Source: Rhodobiaceae bacterium (GTDB lineage: Bacteria > Pseudomonadota > Alphaproteobacteria > RS24). Taken from it: a DNA stretch of 28,750 bases. Where the stretch lies: contig NYTN01000027.1 of NCBI GenBank assembly GCA_002683515.1, forward strand, positions 1-28,750, written 5' to 3'. The notes under the pieces are model-generated. The model did not search any database. It was not told the DNA's origin and saw only the letters and a list, made by a program, of their open reading frames with translations. Position 1 is the first letter of the stretch. Every line of letters starts with the position of its first letter. Shown here one piece after another: positions 1-8,744 of the stretch. The position numbers and the translations under genes are program-made.

Positions 1-234
1 ACCCGTCATCAACATATAAACGGCAGGGCCCATTATAACACCCACAAGAAATGCAACACGCCAAGATAAGCCCTCACGTTGCGCGGGATGAATTACGCCT
101 TCCAGCGCAGACGCCGTAATGCCGCTGACACCCAATACACGCCCATTAAAGGCATATAAAATAGCTGCTGCTAGACCAATCAACCCACCACCAACTAAAG
201 CCGTTAGGGGGGTAAAATTATCAATATCAATCAT
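1..234 (-). CDS. YeeE/YedE family membrane protein (N-terminal part, runs off window)
   Basis: Only the first 78 codons are present; the gene continues beyond the left edge. It starts at an ATG preceded by a GAGAG-type ribosome-binding site. The N-terminus has a glycine-rich membrane helix (LVGGGLIGLAAAILYAFNGR) followed by GVSGI and a second hydrophobic stretch. This arrangement is characteristic of the YeeE/YedE (Sulf_transp) family, whose members are linked to thiosulfate or other sulfur-compound uptake. It lies 24 bases downstream of the amidase on the same strand, so the two are probably co-transcribed. The substrate cannot be judged from this fragment. Confidence 0.72.
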   Translation of the reverse strand, partial: MIDIDNFTPLTALVGGGLIGLAAAILYAFNGRVLGVSGITASALEGVIHPAQREGLSWRVAFLVGVIMGPAVYMLMTG

Positions 235-258
235 CTCTCATGCCCACACCAGATAAAC

Positions 259-1767
259 CTAAGCCGACATTGGGGGCTTGTCCCCAATCCAAGGCATATC
301 ACTTTCTAACTGGTAAGCAATATCAAGAAGCAGAGCTTCTTGACCTGTATTGGCAGCAATTTGAACCCCGATAGGAATTCCAGACCTGCTAAACCCGCCC
401 GGCACCGACATCGCGGGACGCCCGAGCGCGTTATTAATCGGCGTATAAGCAGTGAAGCCAGCCATTCGATCAAACAGCATTTGCATGATTTCATCCTCTT
501 GAGTCCCCTTTGCGAGACCTTCCTCTAAACCTTGAGTAAAATATCCGAGGGGCGGCGAAGGTATAGGCGACATGGGTGAAATCCACCCATCATAAGAACG
601 ATAAAATGTCTCCATTTGATGTTCCAAATCACCAAGAATTTCCTTGATGCGCACATCTTCTATTATTGGCTTATCGACATAAAACTCTATCATTTTTAAT
701 GTCGCAAACTCCAACAGACCACTTTGCGCGGCAGGCACACCTGTTACCCGTTCAGCAACATCAAGCAGTCTAGCAGCGCCTTTCGCCCATAGACCTGCGA
801 AAAGGTCTTGAAATAATTGGCTGTCATGTGGGGTGCTGTTCACCACCTCGACTTCATGCCCCAGGCCTTCCAAACGCTGCGCAACTTTTTGCACTGTGCG
901 CCGAGTATCGTAATCAGGTGAAATATTTCCAGCATTCATAGAGAGCGCAAATTTTCTTTTCTTATTGGTTGGACCTTCAACATAGCCAACAGGCGGCAAT
1001 GTCGCCCCTGGCCCATTTTCAGTCAGCGCAAGCATAAAGGCGCTATCCCGTACTGTCCGACTAATCGCATGCTTAATTGACAAACTAACCAGTTGGTTTT
1101 CATAACCCTGATCACCAAACCGACCCCGGGATGGCTTTAAGCCATATAGATTACATGCAGCTGCCGGAAACCTAATCGACCCACCGCCATCACTTGCTTG
1201 AGCAGCAGCAATCATACGAGAAGCCACCGCGGCGGCCGCGCCCCCCGAAGATCCACCACATGAATAGTCAAGATTCCATGGGTTACGGGTCGCGCCATTT
1301 GCAACAGGTTCAGTAGTCGGCATTAAGCCAAATTCAGGTGTGTTGGTTTTACCAAGGATAATTACGCCTGAAGACAAAATATTATCCGTATAAGGAGATT
1401 GGCGCGATGATGTATGACTAGTAAAAAGACGGGAACCACGCGTGGTTCTCACACCATTAAGCGAGTTTAAATCCTTGAGCATATAAGGCACACCAGCGAG
1501 GGGGCCTTTCGGATTCTTAGCTATTTGCCGGACACCATAATCGTAGGTTTTAGTGACCAATGCGTTAATGTGAGGATTTAGCGCATCAATTCTATCCATC
1601 GCCGCTTTATTGATCTCAAACATCGAAACCCGCCCTGATGAAACCTCGGCAGCAGTGTCAATCATATCGAGATTGGCAAGGTCCTTCTGGGTGGCGGCTC
1701 GCGCGGTCGGGATTGAGAGGTAGAAACTACCTGCGGCTAAGGCTTTAAAAAAATTTCTTCTTTCCAA
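259..1767 (-). CDS. Tat-exported amidase (amidase signature family)
   Basis: A 502-residue amidase-signature hydrolase that splits amide bonds; the substrate is unknown. The catalytic Ser-cisSer-Lys triad can be placed by spacing: Lys98 (MLKDLN), cis-Ser173 in GGSSGG, and nucleophile Ser197 in DGGGSIRFP. The 75- and 24-residue spacings match the family. The start is a TTG, chosen because AGGAG lies 6 bases upstream (1774-1778) and because it begins a twin-arginine leader (RRNFFKALAAG, then a hydrophobic stretch ending TARA). The folded enzyme is therefore probably exported to the periplasm, which is less common than cytoplasmic amidases in this family. A TATAAT at 1810-1815 may be its -10 box, without a clear -35. 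Its direct neighbour downstream is the YeeE/YedE gene. Confidence 0.9.
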   Translation of the reverse strand: MERRNFFKALAAGSFYLSIPTARAATQKDLANLDMIDTAAEVSSGRVSMFEINKAAMDRIDALNPHINALVTKTYDYGVRQIAKNPKGPLAGVPYMLKDLNSLNGVRTTRGSRLFTSHTSSRQSPYTDNILSSGVIILGKTNTPEFGLMPTTEPVANGATRNPWNLDYSCGGSSGGAAAAVASRMIAAAQASDGGGSIRFPAAACNLYGLKPSRGRFGDQGYENQLVSLSIKHAISRTVRDSAFMLALTENGPGATLPPVGYVEGPTNKKRKFALSMNAGNISPDYDTRRTVQKVAQRLEGLGHEVEVVNSTPHDSQLFQDLFAGLWAKGAARLLDVAERVTGVPAAQSGLLEFATLKMIEFYVDKPIIEDVRIKEILGDLEHQMETFYRSYDGWISPMSPIPSPPLGYFTQGLEEGLAKGTQEDEIMQMLFDRMAGFTAYTPINNALGRPAMSVPGGFSRSGIPIGVQIAANTGQEALLLDIAYQLESDMPWIGDKPPMSA

Positions 1768-1879
1768 AACGAACTCCTGTCGAACTGGCTAATTAATTAT
1801 TTGAAAAAAATTATAGTAAATAAACGTAAACGATAAACTGCGTTTAAGTTTTAGTTATTCTATACTTTTTCCAAAAACA

Positions 1880-3160
1880 TTAAGGCAAGTTTCGCGCATC
1901 TTCAACAAGTCGCAGAACACGCAGTAAGTTTTTGCTCCACATCGCACTAATATCCTGATCAGTCAAACCTGCCTCACGCATAGCTAGTGTAATTTTGGGC
2001 AACCCGGTTATATCCTGTAATCCGTCAACACCACCGCCACCATCCCAATCGAGACCGATGCCAATATGAGCAGCACCCACTAGCTCATGAGCATAAAAAA
2101 TATGTGCCATTACATCATCAAAGCTAGCAAAATTTGGAGGGTATTTTTTATCAATGGCACGTCGTGATTCTAAGAATGCTTTCGTGTCAGCCTCACTTTT
2201 AAGAGGGTTCTCCTGTAACTGTTTATAAAGCGCAGATAAAGCAGACCACCTTGCCGGATCCAGATTTAGATCTTTTAGATAAGCAGAGAGCGAATTGATA
2301 TGAATGACACCGCCCGACTCAGCGAGACTCAACAATAATGCGTCATTAACATTGCGCGGGTGCTCATATAGATGCCCTGCCCCTGAATGGGATAAAATGA
2401 CGGGAGTTGTAGACAAATTTATGGCTTGTGCCAGAGCCTCATCGTGCGCATGGGACATATCAACAATCATACCCAGTGCATTGGCGCGTTGGATAAGCTC
2501 CTTTCCCAAAGGTGACAATCCGTTCCATTTAGGTCCGTCCGGGTCAGTAGAACTGTCGGCAAACTGATTATTTGTCATATGCACAAGCCCGACCATACGC
2601 ACACCTGCATCATAAAAAGCATCAAGCCGAGTAATGTCCATACCAAGTGGATAGGCATTTTCAATACTCTTATAAACAACATGCTTACCCTGTGCGACGA
2701 TAGTAAAGGCATCATCTGCTTTCGTAGCGGGCATAAAATGATCGGCATGATCAGATATCATCTTATCTATAACACTGTTACGATGCCAAGCGTGAGCCAG
2801 CGCATCCTCATAAGCCTGTATTGTCAAATCGCCCTGCGGGGTATAAATCACCCAAAAGCCACCATCTAGGCCTCCCTCCCGCATACGCGGCAAGTCGATC
2901 TGTGCATAATCATGCATAGGGTCATGACGCAAGGAAATGTCAAAGCCTGGGCGATCCAATATTAGCGGTGTGTCCAGGTGGGCATCCAGCACCAGAAAAT
3001 CTTCATGTAATATATGAGGTGATGACTCTTGATTGTTTTCTTGTGAACAGGCTTGCAAAACAAAAAGGGCAGTCAGAACTAGGAACAAACCCTTTAATCG
3101 CAAAATTGAGCAATAAACTTGCCCTGTCTTCAAAACAAATGATGCAAAACTTAACATCAT
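1880..3160 (-). CDS. Membrane dipeptidase (peptidase M19), predicted lipoprotein
   Basis: A zinc dipeptidase of the renal dipeptidase family, 426 residues. Visible metal and active-site motifs are HLD (His61, Asp63), SIENAYPLG (bridging Glu), DMSHAH and LSHSGAGHLYEHPRN (two His), and GIGLDWDGG near the C-terminus. The N-terminus carries a hydrophobic segment ending in lipobox LQAC (Cys38), so the mature enzyme is probably a lipid-anchored periplasmic protein. The annotated ATG has no convincing ribosome-binding site, and the signal peptide would be unusually long. A TTG at residue 20 (just before RLKGLFLVL) would give a normal-length lipoprotein signal, so the true start is uncertain. It is transcribed away from the transaldolase gene; the 150-base gap must hold both promoters, but I see no clear consensus there. 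The physiological substrate (dipeptides, D-amino-acid peptides or others) is unknown. Confidence 0.88.
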   Translation of the reverse strand: MMLSFASFVLKTGQVYCSILRLKGLFLVLTALFVLQACSQENNQESSPHILHEDFLVLDAHLDTPLILDRPGFDISLRHDPMHDYAQIDLPRMREGGLDGGFWVIYTPQGDLTIQAYEDALAHAWHRNSVIDKMISDHADHFMPATKADDAFTIVAQGKHVVYKSIENAYPLGMDITRLDAFYDAGVRMVGLVHMTNNQFADSSTDPDGPKWNGLSPLGKELIQRANALGMIVDMSHAHDEALAQAINLSTTPVILSHSGAGHLYEHPRNVNDALLLSLAESGGVIHINSLSAYLKDLNLDPARWSALSALYKQLQENPLKSEADTKAFLESRRAIDKKYPPNFASFDDVMAHIFYAHELVGAAHIGIGLDWDGGGGVDGLQDITGLPKITLAMREAGLTDQDISAMWSKNLLRVLRLVEDARNLP

Positions 3161-3310
3161 ACAATTGTGTGCGTGAAATCTCAGCCTGACAAGTCTCTTC
3201 AGTAATTTTTTATGATTTGAAATGAAAACAGTGAAATATGCAGCAAAAGAAACTAAACTGAACTAGTTTTAAAATACTGAAGACATAAGGGCAATAAAGA
3301 GGAGATAAAA

Positions 3311-3961
3311 ATGAAATTTTTTGTTGATACAGCCGATATCGGAGAAATAAACGAATTAAATACAGCCGGCCTTATTGATGGTGTCACAACCAATCCCTCT
3401 TTGATTAAAAAAGCCGGACGGGATTTCAAAGAAATTATCGCTGAAATTAGTAAGGTCACTGATGGTGATGTTAGTGCTGAGGTTATTGCTCTTGATCAGC
3501 AAAGTATGATTGAGCAAGGAAAAGTCCTCGCCAAAATCGCCAATAACGTCGTCGTAAAATTACCTCTGACCGGCGACGGCTTAAAAGCCTGCCGTGCATT
3601 AACTTCAGAGGGTATTAAAACTAATGTCACTCTATGTTTCTCTGCTAATCAGGGTCTGCTGGCTGCCAAAGCAGGCGCAACCTATATCTCGCCTTTTATC
3701 GGGCGAATTGACGATATCCATACGGATGGTATAGAACTGATTAACCATCTGCGTGTCATTTATGATAATTACGATTTTGACACTCAAATCCTTGCTGCCT
3801 CCATCCGTACCCCGCTTCATGTCAGGGATTCCGCGCTTTATGGTGCTGATGTTGCAACAGTTCCACCTGCCGTGTTATGGGGACTCCTCAACCACCCGCT
3901 CACTGCAAAAGGGCTGGATCAATTTGTCGAAGACGCTAAGGCTGCCGATATAAAAATATAA
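3311..3961 (+). CDS. Transaldolase / fructose-6-phosphate aldolase family (small TalC-type)
   Basis: A 216-residue single-domain TIM-barrel aldolase of the short transaldolase (MipB/TalC/FSA) subfamily. Seen: N-terminal MKFFVDTADI, the TTNPSL loop, the Schiff-base lysine Lys83 in VVVKLPLT, and C-terminal DVATVPPAVL. Length is normal for this subfamily and far shorter than the classical transaldolase. It either transfers dihydroxyacetone units in the pentose phosphate pathway or cleaves fructose 6-phosphate; the sequence alone does not decide, though alphaproteobacterial members usually serve as transaldolase. A strong ribosome-binding site (AGAGGAGATAAAA before the ATG) supports the start. 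It is followed on the same strand by typA after a 74-base gap containing a small hairpin. Confidence 0.88.
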   Translation: MKFFVDTADIGEINELNTAGLIDGVTTNPSLIKKAGRDFKEIIAEISKVTDGDVSAEVIALDQQSMIEQGKVLAKIANNVVVKLPLTGDGLKACRALTSEGIKTNVTLCFSANQGLLAAKAGATYISPFIGRIDDIHTDGIELINHLRVIYDNYDFDTQILAASIRTPLHVRDSALYGADVATVPPAVLWGLLNHPLTAKGLDQFVEDAKAADIKI

Positions 3962-4035
3962 AAACCGAGTTTCTGCTTCCCTCACAGGGCAAGAAGCGAT
4001 AGAAGCCGGATAGCTCCAATTATTGAGGTTCCCTT

Positions 4036-5874
4036 ATGACCGCCACTCCGGCGCAAAATCTGCGCAATATTGCCATTATTGCCCATGTTGACCATGGCAA
4101 GACCACACTCATAGACACGATTATGAAACAATCCGGCCTATTCCGTGATAACCAGGCGGTCGATGAACGAGTCATGGACTCCGGAGATTTGGAAAAAGAA
4201 CGCGGCATTACCATTCTTGCCAAACCTACCTCCGTCTCCTGGCAAGACACACGTATTAATATTATTGATACACCTGGTCACGCCGATTTCGGTGGTGAGG
4301 TTGAGCGCGTTCTGGATATGGCAGATGGCGTGATATTGCTCACCGATGCCGCAGAGGGACCCATGCCGCAAACCAAGTTCGTTCTCGGTAAAGCACTCGC
4401 GCAAGGGCTTCGCCCTATCGTCGTCATCAATAAGGTTGATCGACCTGACGGACGCCCTGATAAGGTTGTCGATGAAGTCTTTGATTTATTCGTCTCGCTG
4501 GATGCCAGCCCAGAGCAACTTGATTTCCCCATTCTGTATGCCTCCGGTCGTGATGGCTGGTGCGTCACTGAACTTCATGATGCGCGTGACAACCTGCACC
4601 CGCTCCTGGATGTTATCCTCGCCCATGTGCCGCCACCCTTAGTTGAACCTGATAAGCCCTTTGCCATGCTCGCAACATTGCTCGATAGCGACCCTTATAT
4701 TGGTCGTTGCCTGACAGGTCGCGTCTTGCAAGGCAAAGCAACACTCAATGCTGCGGTGAAGGCCATAAACCTTAATGGCGACCAAATTGAAACGGGTCGC
4801 CTGACAAAATTATTGCGCTTTGAAGGCACCAAGCGTGTGCCTGTTGACGAGGTTCAAGCCGGCGATTTGATATGTATTGCAGGTCTGACCAAAGCTTCTG
4901 TAGCTGACACAATCGGTGATCCGAGCATCACCGATGCGCTTGCCTCGACCCCGATTGACCCACCAACAATGTCTGTCACCATCACGGTAAATGATAGCCC
5001 CTTTGCAGGGCAGGATGGCAAAAAGATAACCTCCACGGTTATCCGTGAGAGGCTGCTTAATGAAGTTGAAACCAATGTTGCCATCACATTTGCCGAAAGC
5101 GACAATAAAGATGCGTTTGAAATTGGTGGGCGTGGCGAATTACAACTGGGCGTATTGATTGAAACCATGCGCCGCGAAGGATTTGAGATGAATGTTTCGC
5201 GCCCAAAAGTTCTGCTTCGTAACGAGAATGGGCAGAAACTTGAACCGGTTGAGGAAGTCACGATTGACGTGGATGAAGAATTTTCGTCCACCGTGGTCGA
5301 CAGCATGAACCGCCGCAAAGCTCAAATGATGGATATGCGTTCAGCAGGTGCAGGAAAATCACGGATTGTGTTTCATGCGCCGTCTCGTGGCTTGATTGGT
5401 TATCAGAGCCGCTTTCTGACCCAAACGCGAGGTACAGGGGTTTTGAATCGTATATTCCACGAATACGCGCCCTATAGCGGTGATATTCCCGGTCGCCGAA
5501 ATGGCGCACTGATTGCCAGCGACACCGGTACGGCGGTTGCCTATGCACTTTTCAATCTGCAAGACCGTGGCGTCATGTTTATTGACCCGCAAACGCCCGT
5601 TTATCACGGCATGATTGTCGGCGAGCATAGCCGAGATAATGATTTGGAAATTAATGTACTTAAGGGCAAGAAACTGACTAATATGCGCGCCTCAGGTAGT
5701 GATGAAGCTGTAACTCTGACACCACCACGCCGTATGTCACTGGAAGACATGATGGCCTATGTCGAATTTGACGAATTGCTGGAAGTCACCCCAACCAGCC
5801 TGCGGCTGCGCAAGCGTTATTTGTTGGAACATGAACGCAAGAAATTCAGCCGCCAGATGGAAGAAGCCAAATAG
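4036..5874 (+). CDS. typA: Ribosome-associated GTPase TypA/BipA
   Basis: A translational GTPase of the EF-G-like family, 612 residues (normal length). It binds ribosomes and supports growth under stress and ribosome assembly. G-motifs are intact: G1 AHVDHGKT (16-23), switch I with DSGDLEKERGITI, G3 DTPGH (78-82) and G4 NKVD (132-135). After these come the EF-Tu domain 2, the EF-G-like domains III and V (SRPKVL, SRGLIGYQSRF) and the BipA-specific C-terminal domain (DTGTAVAYALFNLQDRG, GMIVGEHSRDNDLEINV). A TTGAGG ribosome-binding site precedes the ATG. It is probably co-transcribed with the upstream transaldolase gene and converges on the GST gene at 5936. No obvious hairpin terminator is visible in the 61-base gap. 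Confidence 0.97.
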   Translation: MTATPAQNLRNIAIIAHVDHGKTTLIDTIMKQSGLFRDNQAVDERVMDSGDLEKERGITILAKPTSVSWQDTRINIIDTPGHADFGGEVERVLDMADGVILLTDAAEGPMPQTKFVLGKALAQGLRPIVVINKVDRPDGRPDKVVDEVFDLFVSLDASPEQLDFPILYASGRDGWCVTELHDARDNLHPLLDVILAHVPPPLVEPDKPFAMLATLLDSDPYIGRCLTGRVLQGKATLNAAVKAINLNGDQIETGRLTKLLRFEGTKRVPVDEVQAGDLICIAGLTKASVADTIGDPSITDALASTPIDPPTMSVTITVNDSPFAGQDGKKITSTVIRERLLNEVETNVAITFAESDNKDAFEIGGRGELQLGVLIETMRREGFEMNVSRPKVLLRNENGQKLEPVEEVTIDVDEEFSSTVVDSMNRRKAQMMDMRSAGAGKSRIVFHAPSRGLIGYQSRFLTQTRGTGVLNRIFHEYAPYSGDIPGRRNGALIASDTGTAVAYALFNLQDRGVMFIDPQTPVYHGMIVGEHSRDNDLEINVLKGKKLTNMRASGSDEAVTLTPPRRMSLEDMMAYVEFDELLEVTPTSLRLRKRYLLEHERKKFSRQMEEAK

Positions 5875-5935
5875 AAGAAAAAATACAGATGCATAAAGCC
5901 GGATAAAGATTGGCCCTAAACTTTACCGCAACAGT

Positions 5936-6547
5936 CTACTTCATCATAATGGCAGTTTGGAAAGCTGGACGAGCTTCTATGCGGTCGATATAGGCTTTGA
6001 TATTCACCATATCATCCGTGATACACCCAAAACGATTACTCATATAAACAGAGTGACCTAACATAATATCTGCCGCCGAGAAGTCACCGATAAGGTAATC
6101 TTTGTCAGCCAAAGTTTCATTGACAGGCACAAGTGATTTGGTGAGGAGACGCTGCGCTTGGCCGAGAACGGTCGCATCTCTGCGCTCCTCAGGGAGTATG
6201 AGTGTATGCACGACAATCGTATTAATTGGGGGCATGGTCATGCCTTCACAATAATGGAACCACTGCAAATATGCCGGAAACTCAGATGCCTCAACAGCAG
6301 GCTTAAGACCACCATTTTTATGACGCTCGAGAATATACTCAACAATCGCACCGGACTCATAAATCGAGACATCCTCGTCATCCAGCACAGGTACGCGCCC
6401 AAGCGGATGACGCTGACGGTGCTCATCAGATTTTAACGCATCTGGGTGAAACGCCATCTTGTTAATCTCATAGGACAAGCCAAGCTCTTCAAGCAGCCAG
6501 ACAATTCGTCCGGCCCGCGAGTTTGGTGCAAAATGTAATGTCAGCAT
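5936..6547 (-). CDS. Glutathione S-transferase family protein
   Basis: A 203-residue cytosolic-type GST. The thioredoxin-fold N-terminal domain contains the cis-proline segment GRVPVLDDEDVSIYESGAIVEYI, where Glu-Ser binds the gamma-glutamyl group of glutathione. The all-helical C-terminal domain contains LIGDFSAADIMLG, the usual N-capping box. Serine 10 in FAPNSRAGR is a plausible catalytic residue. The start is supported by AGGAG ahead of the ATG. It lies 37 bases downstream of the SDR gene on the same strand and is probably co-transcribed with it. The substrate is unknown. Confidence 0.9.
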   Translation of the reverse strand: MLTLHFAPNSRAGRIVWLLEELGLSYEINKMAFHPDALKSDEHRQRHPLGRVPVLDDEDVSIYESGAIVEYILERHKNGGLKPAVEASEFPAYLQWFHYCEGMTMPPINTIVVHTLILPEERRDATVLGQAQRLLTKSLVPVNETLADKDYLIGDFSAADIMLGHSVYMSNRFGCITDDMVNIKAYIDRIEARPAFQTAIMMK

Positions 6548-6584
6548 TCGTAAATCTCCTGTTTCACAAATTTGATTTTAATCA

Positions 6585-7361
6585 CTAAATCCATGTCGCC
6601 GTATGGGCGCCATCCACGGGCAAGGTTACACCATTTACAAATACCCCTGCATCAGACGCAAGCATGATAATCGGGCCGATAAGGTCTTTAACTTCACCTG
6701 GCCGACCCGCAGGGGTTTGTTGAAGAAAATTCTGCCCATCTTCTGTCTGGAAATAATCATGGGTGATTTCAGTATCAAACCAGCCCGGCGCGATTGCATT
6801 CACACGAATATTTTTACTTTGCAAATCCAGCGCCATAGACCGGGTCATATTCACAACAGCAGCTTTTGATGCGCAGTAAATTGTATGCGCTTTCTTACCG
6901 CCCATACCCAGAATTGATGCGATATTAATTATGCTTCCAGCAGCTTGCGCTGCAACCAGGCGACGCGCACCTTCCTGAGCAACATAAAAAACACCCGTAA
7001 AATTTGTATTCATGACGTGGTCGATATCTTCTTTTTCAACATTAAGAATAGATTTTGCCATCCCAACACCCGCATTGTTCACGATGACATTCACAGGCTG
7101 ACCAAATTTTTCTTCTGCCTTGTCAAAAGCATGCGTAATTGAGTCTCGTTGGGTCACATCAAGGGCAACAGCAAGAGCTTCGCCCCCTTGCTGTTCTATT
7201 TTTTCCACAAGACTGACAAGTCTGTCCTCTCTGCGGGCAGCGGCAATGACCTTAGCACCTGTCCGCGACAGTCCAATGGCAACTTCATGACCGATTCCGC
7301 TAGATGCGCCGGTCACGAGTGCAACAGATCCTTCGAGTGAAAAAAGAGATAAATCGTGCAT
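6585..7361 (-). CDS. Short-chain dehydrogenase/reductase (classical SDR)
   Basis: A 258-residue NAD(P)-dependent oxidoreductase. It has the cofactor motif TGASSGIG (17-24), NNAG (95-98), catalytic Ser149, and the Tyr162-x3-Lys166 pair in YCASK. NAIAPGWFDTEI follows the active site. ARRE after the second beta strand suggests a preference for NADP. Length is normal. It is the first gene of a two-gene unit with the GST at 5936. The outer-membrane gene upstream ends in a probable terminator, so this gene must have its own promoter in 7362-7425, although I see no strong match. The substrate cannot be assigned. Confidence 0.93.
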   Translation of the reverse strand: MHDLSLFSLEGSVALVTGASSGIGHEVAIGLSRTGAKVIAAARREDRLVSLVEKIEQQGGEALAVALDVTQRDSITHAFDKAEEKFGQPVNVIVNNAGVGMAKSILNVEKEDIDHVMNTNFTGVFYVAQEGARRLVAAQAAGSIINIASILGMGGKKAHTIYCASKAAVVNMTRSMALDLQSKNIRVNAIAPGWFDTEITHDYFQTEDGQNFLQQTPAGRPGEVKDLIGPIIMLASDAGVFVNGVTLPVDGAHTATWI

Positions 7362-7425
7362 ATTAAATTACCTTTTGTTCGCCATATTCGTTGACCATTC
7401 CAGCAAGGCAAACAATGCGTTTCAT

Positions 7426-7462
7426 AAAAACACAACTCAATTAATTAATTCATCTGAGTTGT
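7426..7462 (-). terminator. Rho-independent terminator after the outer-membrane protein gene
   Basis: The arms ACAACTCA (7432-7439) and TGAGTTGT (7455-7462) form a perfect 8-bp stem with a 15-nt AT-rich loop. Read on the minus strand, the stem is followed by G and five T. It sits 36 bases past the stop codon of the gene at 7498, in the correct orientation. Confidence 0.65.
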
Positions 7463-7497
7463 TCTAATTTATATAGTAAATATTTGGTAAACGTTTA

Positions 7498-8130
7498 TTA
7501 GAATTTGAAAGAAACCTTGGTTGCAACAAATTCTGATTTCACGTTCCAGTCTTCGTCATGGTTCTGCTCAAGATAAACACCAACCGTTAACTTGTCTGAG
7601 ACTTTGTAATCAACACCATATTTGTTCTGAGCCTCGTAATACTCACCATCATTATACCCGTCTCTGTCAATTGCAAATTTAGGTTGAATTGTGGCATAGG
7701 CCTTAAAGGCACCAAATTTTTTCGCATATTGAAACCTAAGCCACACATTAGCGAAATCATCCTTGCTTTCTTTATTAAATGCCCGGTACTCAAAACGTGG
7801 CGCCACTGAGAAACCGTTATATTTCAGTGCCTTTGGTAAACTAACTCGAAAACGATGCTCAACATTACCTTTGCTTTCTTGATAACGATAAGCATAACCA
7901 ATACCTGAAAGCTTAATATCGAATTGTGTCATCCACTTATCAAGACGTGAATGATCATGGTAGTTCAGACTCATGTTACCCGACTTTATAGTGTAGATGT
8001 GTTGAGAGTATTCGAAAGAGTCAGTCGCAAATGAGGGTGTTAACAATAACGAAAAAAATAATAAAGAAAGTGTTGAAACGAAAACTAACTGTTTCGTTAA
8101 GAATTTACGAAAATTAAAAAAATAGGACAT
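7498..8130 (-). CDS. Predicted outer-membrane beta-barrel protein, family not recognised
   Basis: A 210-residue exported protein. The start at 8130 (MSYFFNFRKFL) is preferred over an upstream ATG at 8169 because GGAGGG lies just before it and because it begins a normal signal peptide (basic N-region, long hydrophobic core, cleavage near SFA-TDS). The mature part of about 180 residues is rich in alternating aromatic/polar stretches such as GIGYAYRYQ, FSVAPRFEYRAF, VWLRFQYAKKF and KLTVGVYLEQ. It ends in phenylalanine (VSFKF), the classic C-terminal signal of outer-membrane barrels, and the size suits a small barrel of about 8-10 strands. It is monocistronic, with a promoter at 8186-8214 and a terminator at 7426-7462. 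I do not recognise a family, so the function (porin, structural or receptor) is open. Confidence 0.75.
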   Translation of the reverse strand: MSYFFNFRKFLTKQLVFVSTLSLLFFSLLLTPSFATDSFEYSQHIYTIKSGNMSLNYHDHSRLDKWMTQFDIKLSGIGYAYRYQESKGNVEHRFRVSLPKALKYNGFSVAPRFEYRAFNKESKDDFANVWLRFQYAKKFGAFKAYATIQPKFAIDRDGYNDGEYYEAQNKYGVDYKVSDKLTVGVYLEQNHDEDWNVKSEFVATKVSFKF

Positions 8131-8185
8131 TTGCCCTCCAAGTAATGTAGACCAGTAATTTATGGGCATTTAATAGCCTGCAAAT

Positions 8186-8214
8186 ATTACAGAAACTTTA
8201 CGTGCGTGTAACAA
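8186..8214 (-). promoter_or_regulatory. Sigma70-type promoter for the outer-membrane protein gene
   Basis: On the minus strand, TTGTTA (-35, 8209-8214) and TGTAAT (-10, 8186-8191) are separated by 17 bases. This would give a leader of roughly 50 nt before the start codon at 8130. Confidence 0.5.
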
Positions 8215-8358
8215 TTTGACTTAATCAGTTAATAAAATGCGATTTAAAAGAGACCCATAATTTGTCACGTTTACTCCATCGCAATAGCGGAGAGAGAGTA
8301 TTGCCATCTTGAGGGCATACTTAATATAACAATTAATTTGAGAGTGTATGAGAAGTAA

Positions 8359-8433
<75 letters not shown>

Positions 8434-8546
8434 ACTCTGACAAGTGATGAGTTCCAGCTACATAGCCGTAACTACCGCGTGGTTATAGATAATTGGGCAG
8501 GTTCTGTCCACCATCAAAATAAGACTCGCCTTGTGACTTTAGGATA

Positions 8547-8744
8547 CTAATAAATCTCACCAAAGGTGTCTTCATCTTCGGAATAATGATCAGGCGGCTC
8601 AACAGCCGGAACGGTGTAATACCCCCCTAACCAGCGATGCAGGTCAACATTTGCACATCTGGATGAACAAAACGGCTTGTAAGGCTGGGAGCTATCATTC
8701 TCCTTACAAATGGGGCAAGGCACGAGCTTATTGGCTCTCTTGGT
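8547..8744 (-). CDS. yacG: DNA gyrase inhibitor / zinc-finger protein YacG
   Basis: A short zinc-binding protein with the paired motif CPICK and CSSRCANVDLHRWL, diagnostic of YacG, a small inhibitor of DNA gyrase in E. coli. I place the start at the ATG at 8744 (MTKRANKLVPCPIC), giving 65 residues, because family members begin only a few residues before the first CPxC. The frame is open to an ATG at 8786, giving a repetitive Met-rich extension. The start chosen here overlaps the end of the ribonuclease gene by 17 bases, which suggests translational coupling. No strong ribosome-binding site marks either start. The acidic C-terminal tail is usual for the family. Confidence 0.9.
   Translation of the reverse strand, partial: TKRANKLVPCPICKENDSSQPYKPFCSSRCANVDLHRWLGGYYTVPAVEPPDHYSEDEDTFGEIY

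Noticed and set aside
3976..3993. Hairpin CTTCCCT-CAC-AGGGcAAG between the transaldolase gene and typA
   Set aside because: The stem is short with a bulge and no T-run on either strand, so it is not an intrinsic terminator; too weak to call a regulatory RNA.
4854..5318. Minus-strand frame of 154 codons inside typA
   Set aside because: Ser/Thr-rich shadow of a highly conserved gene.
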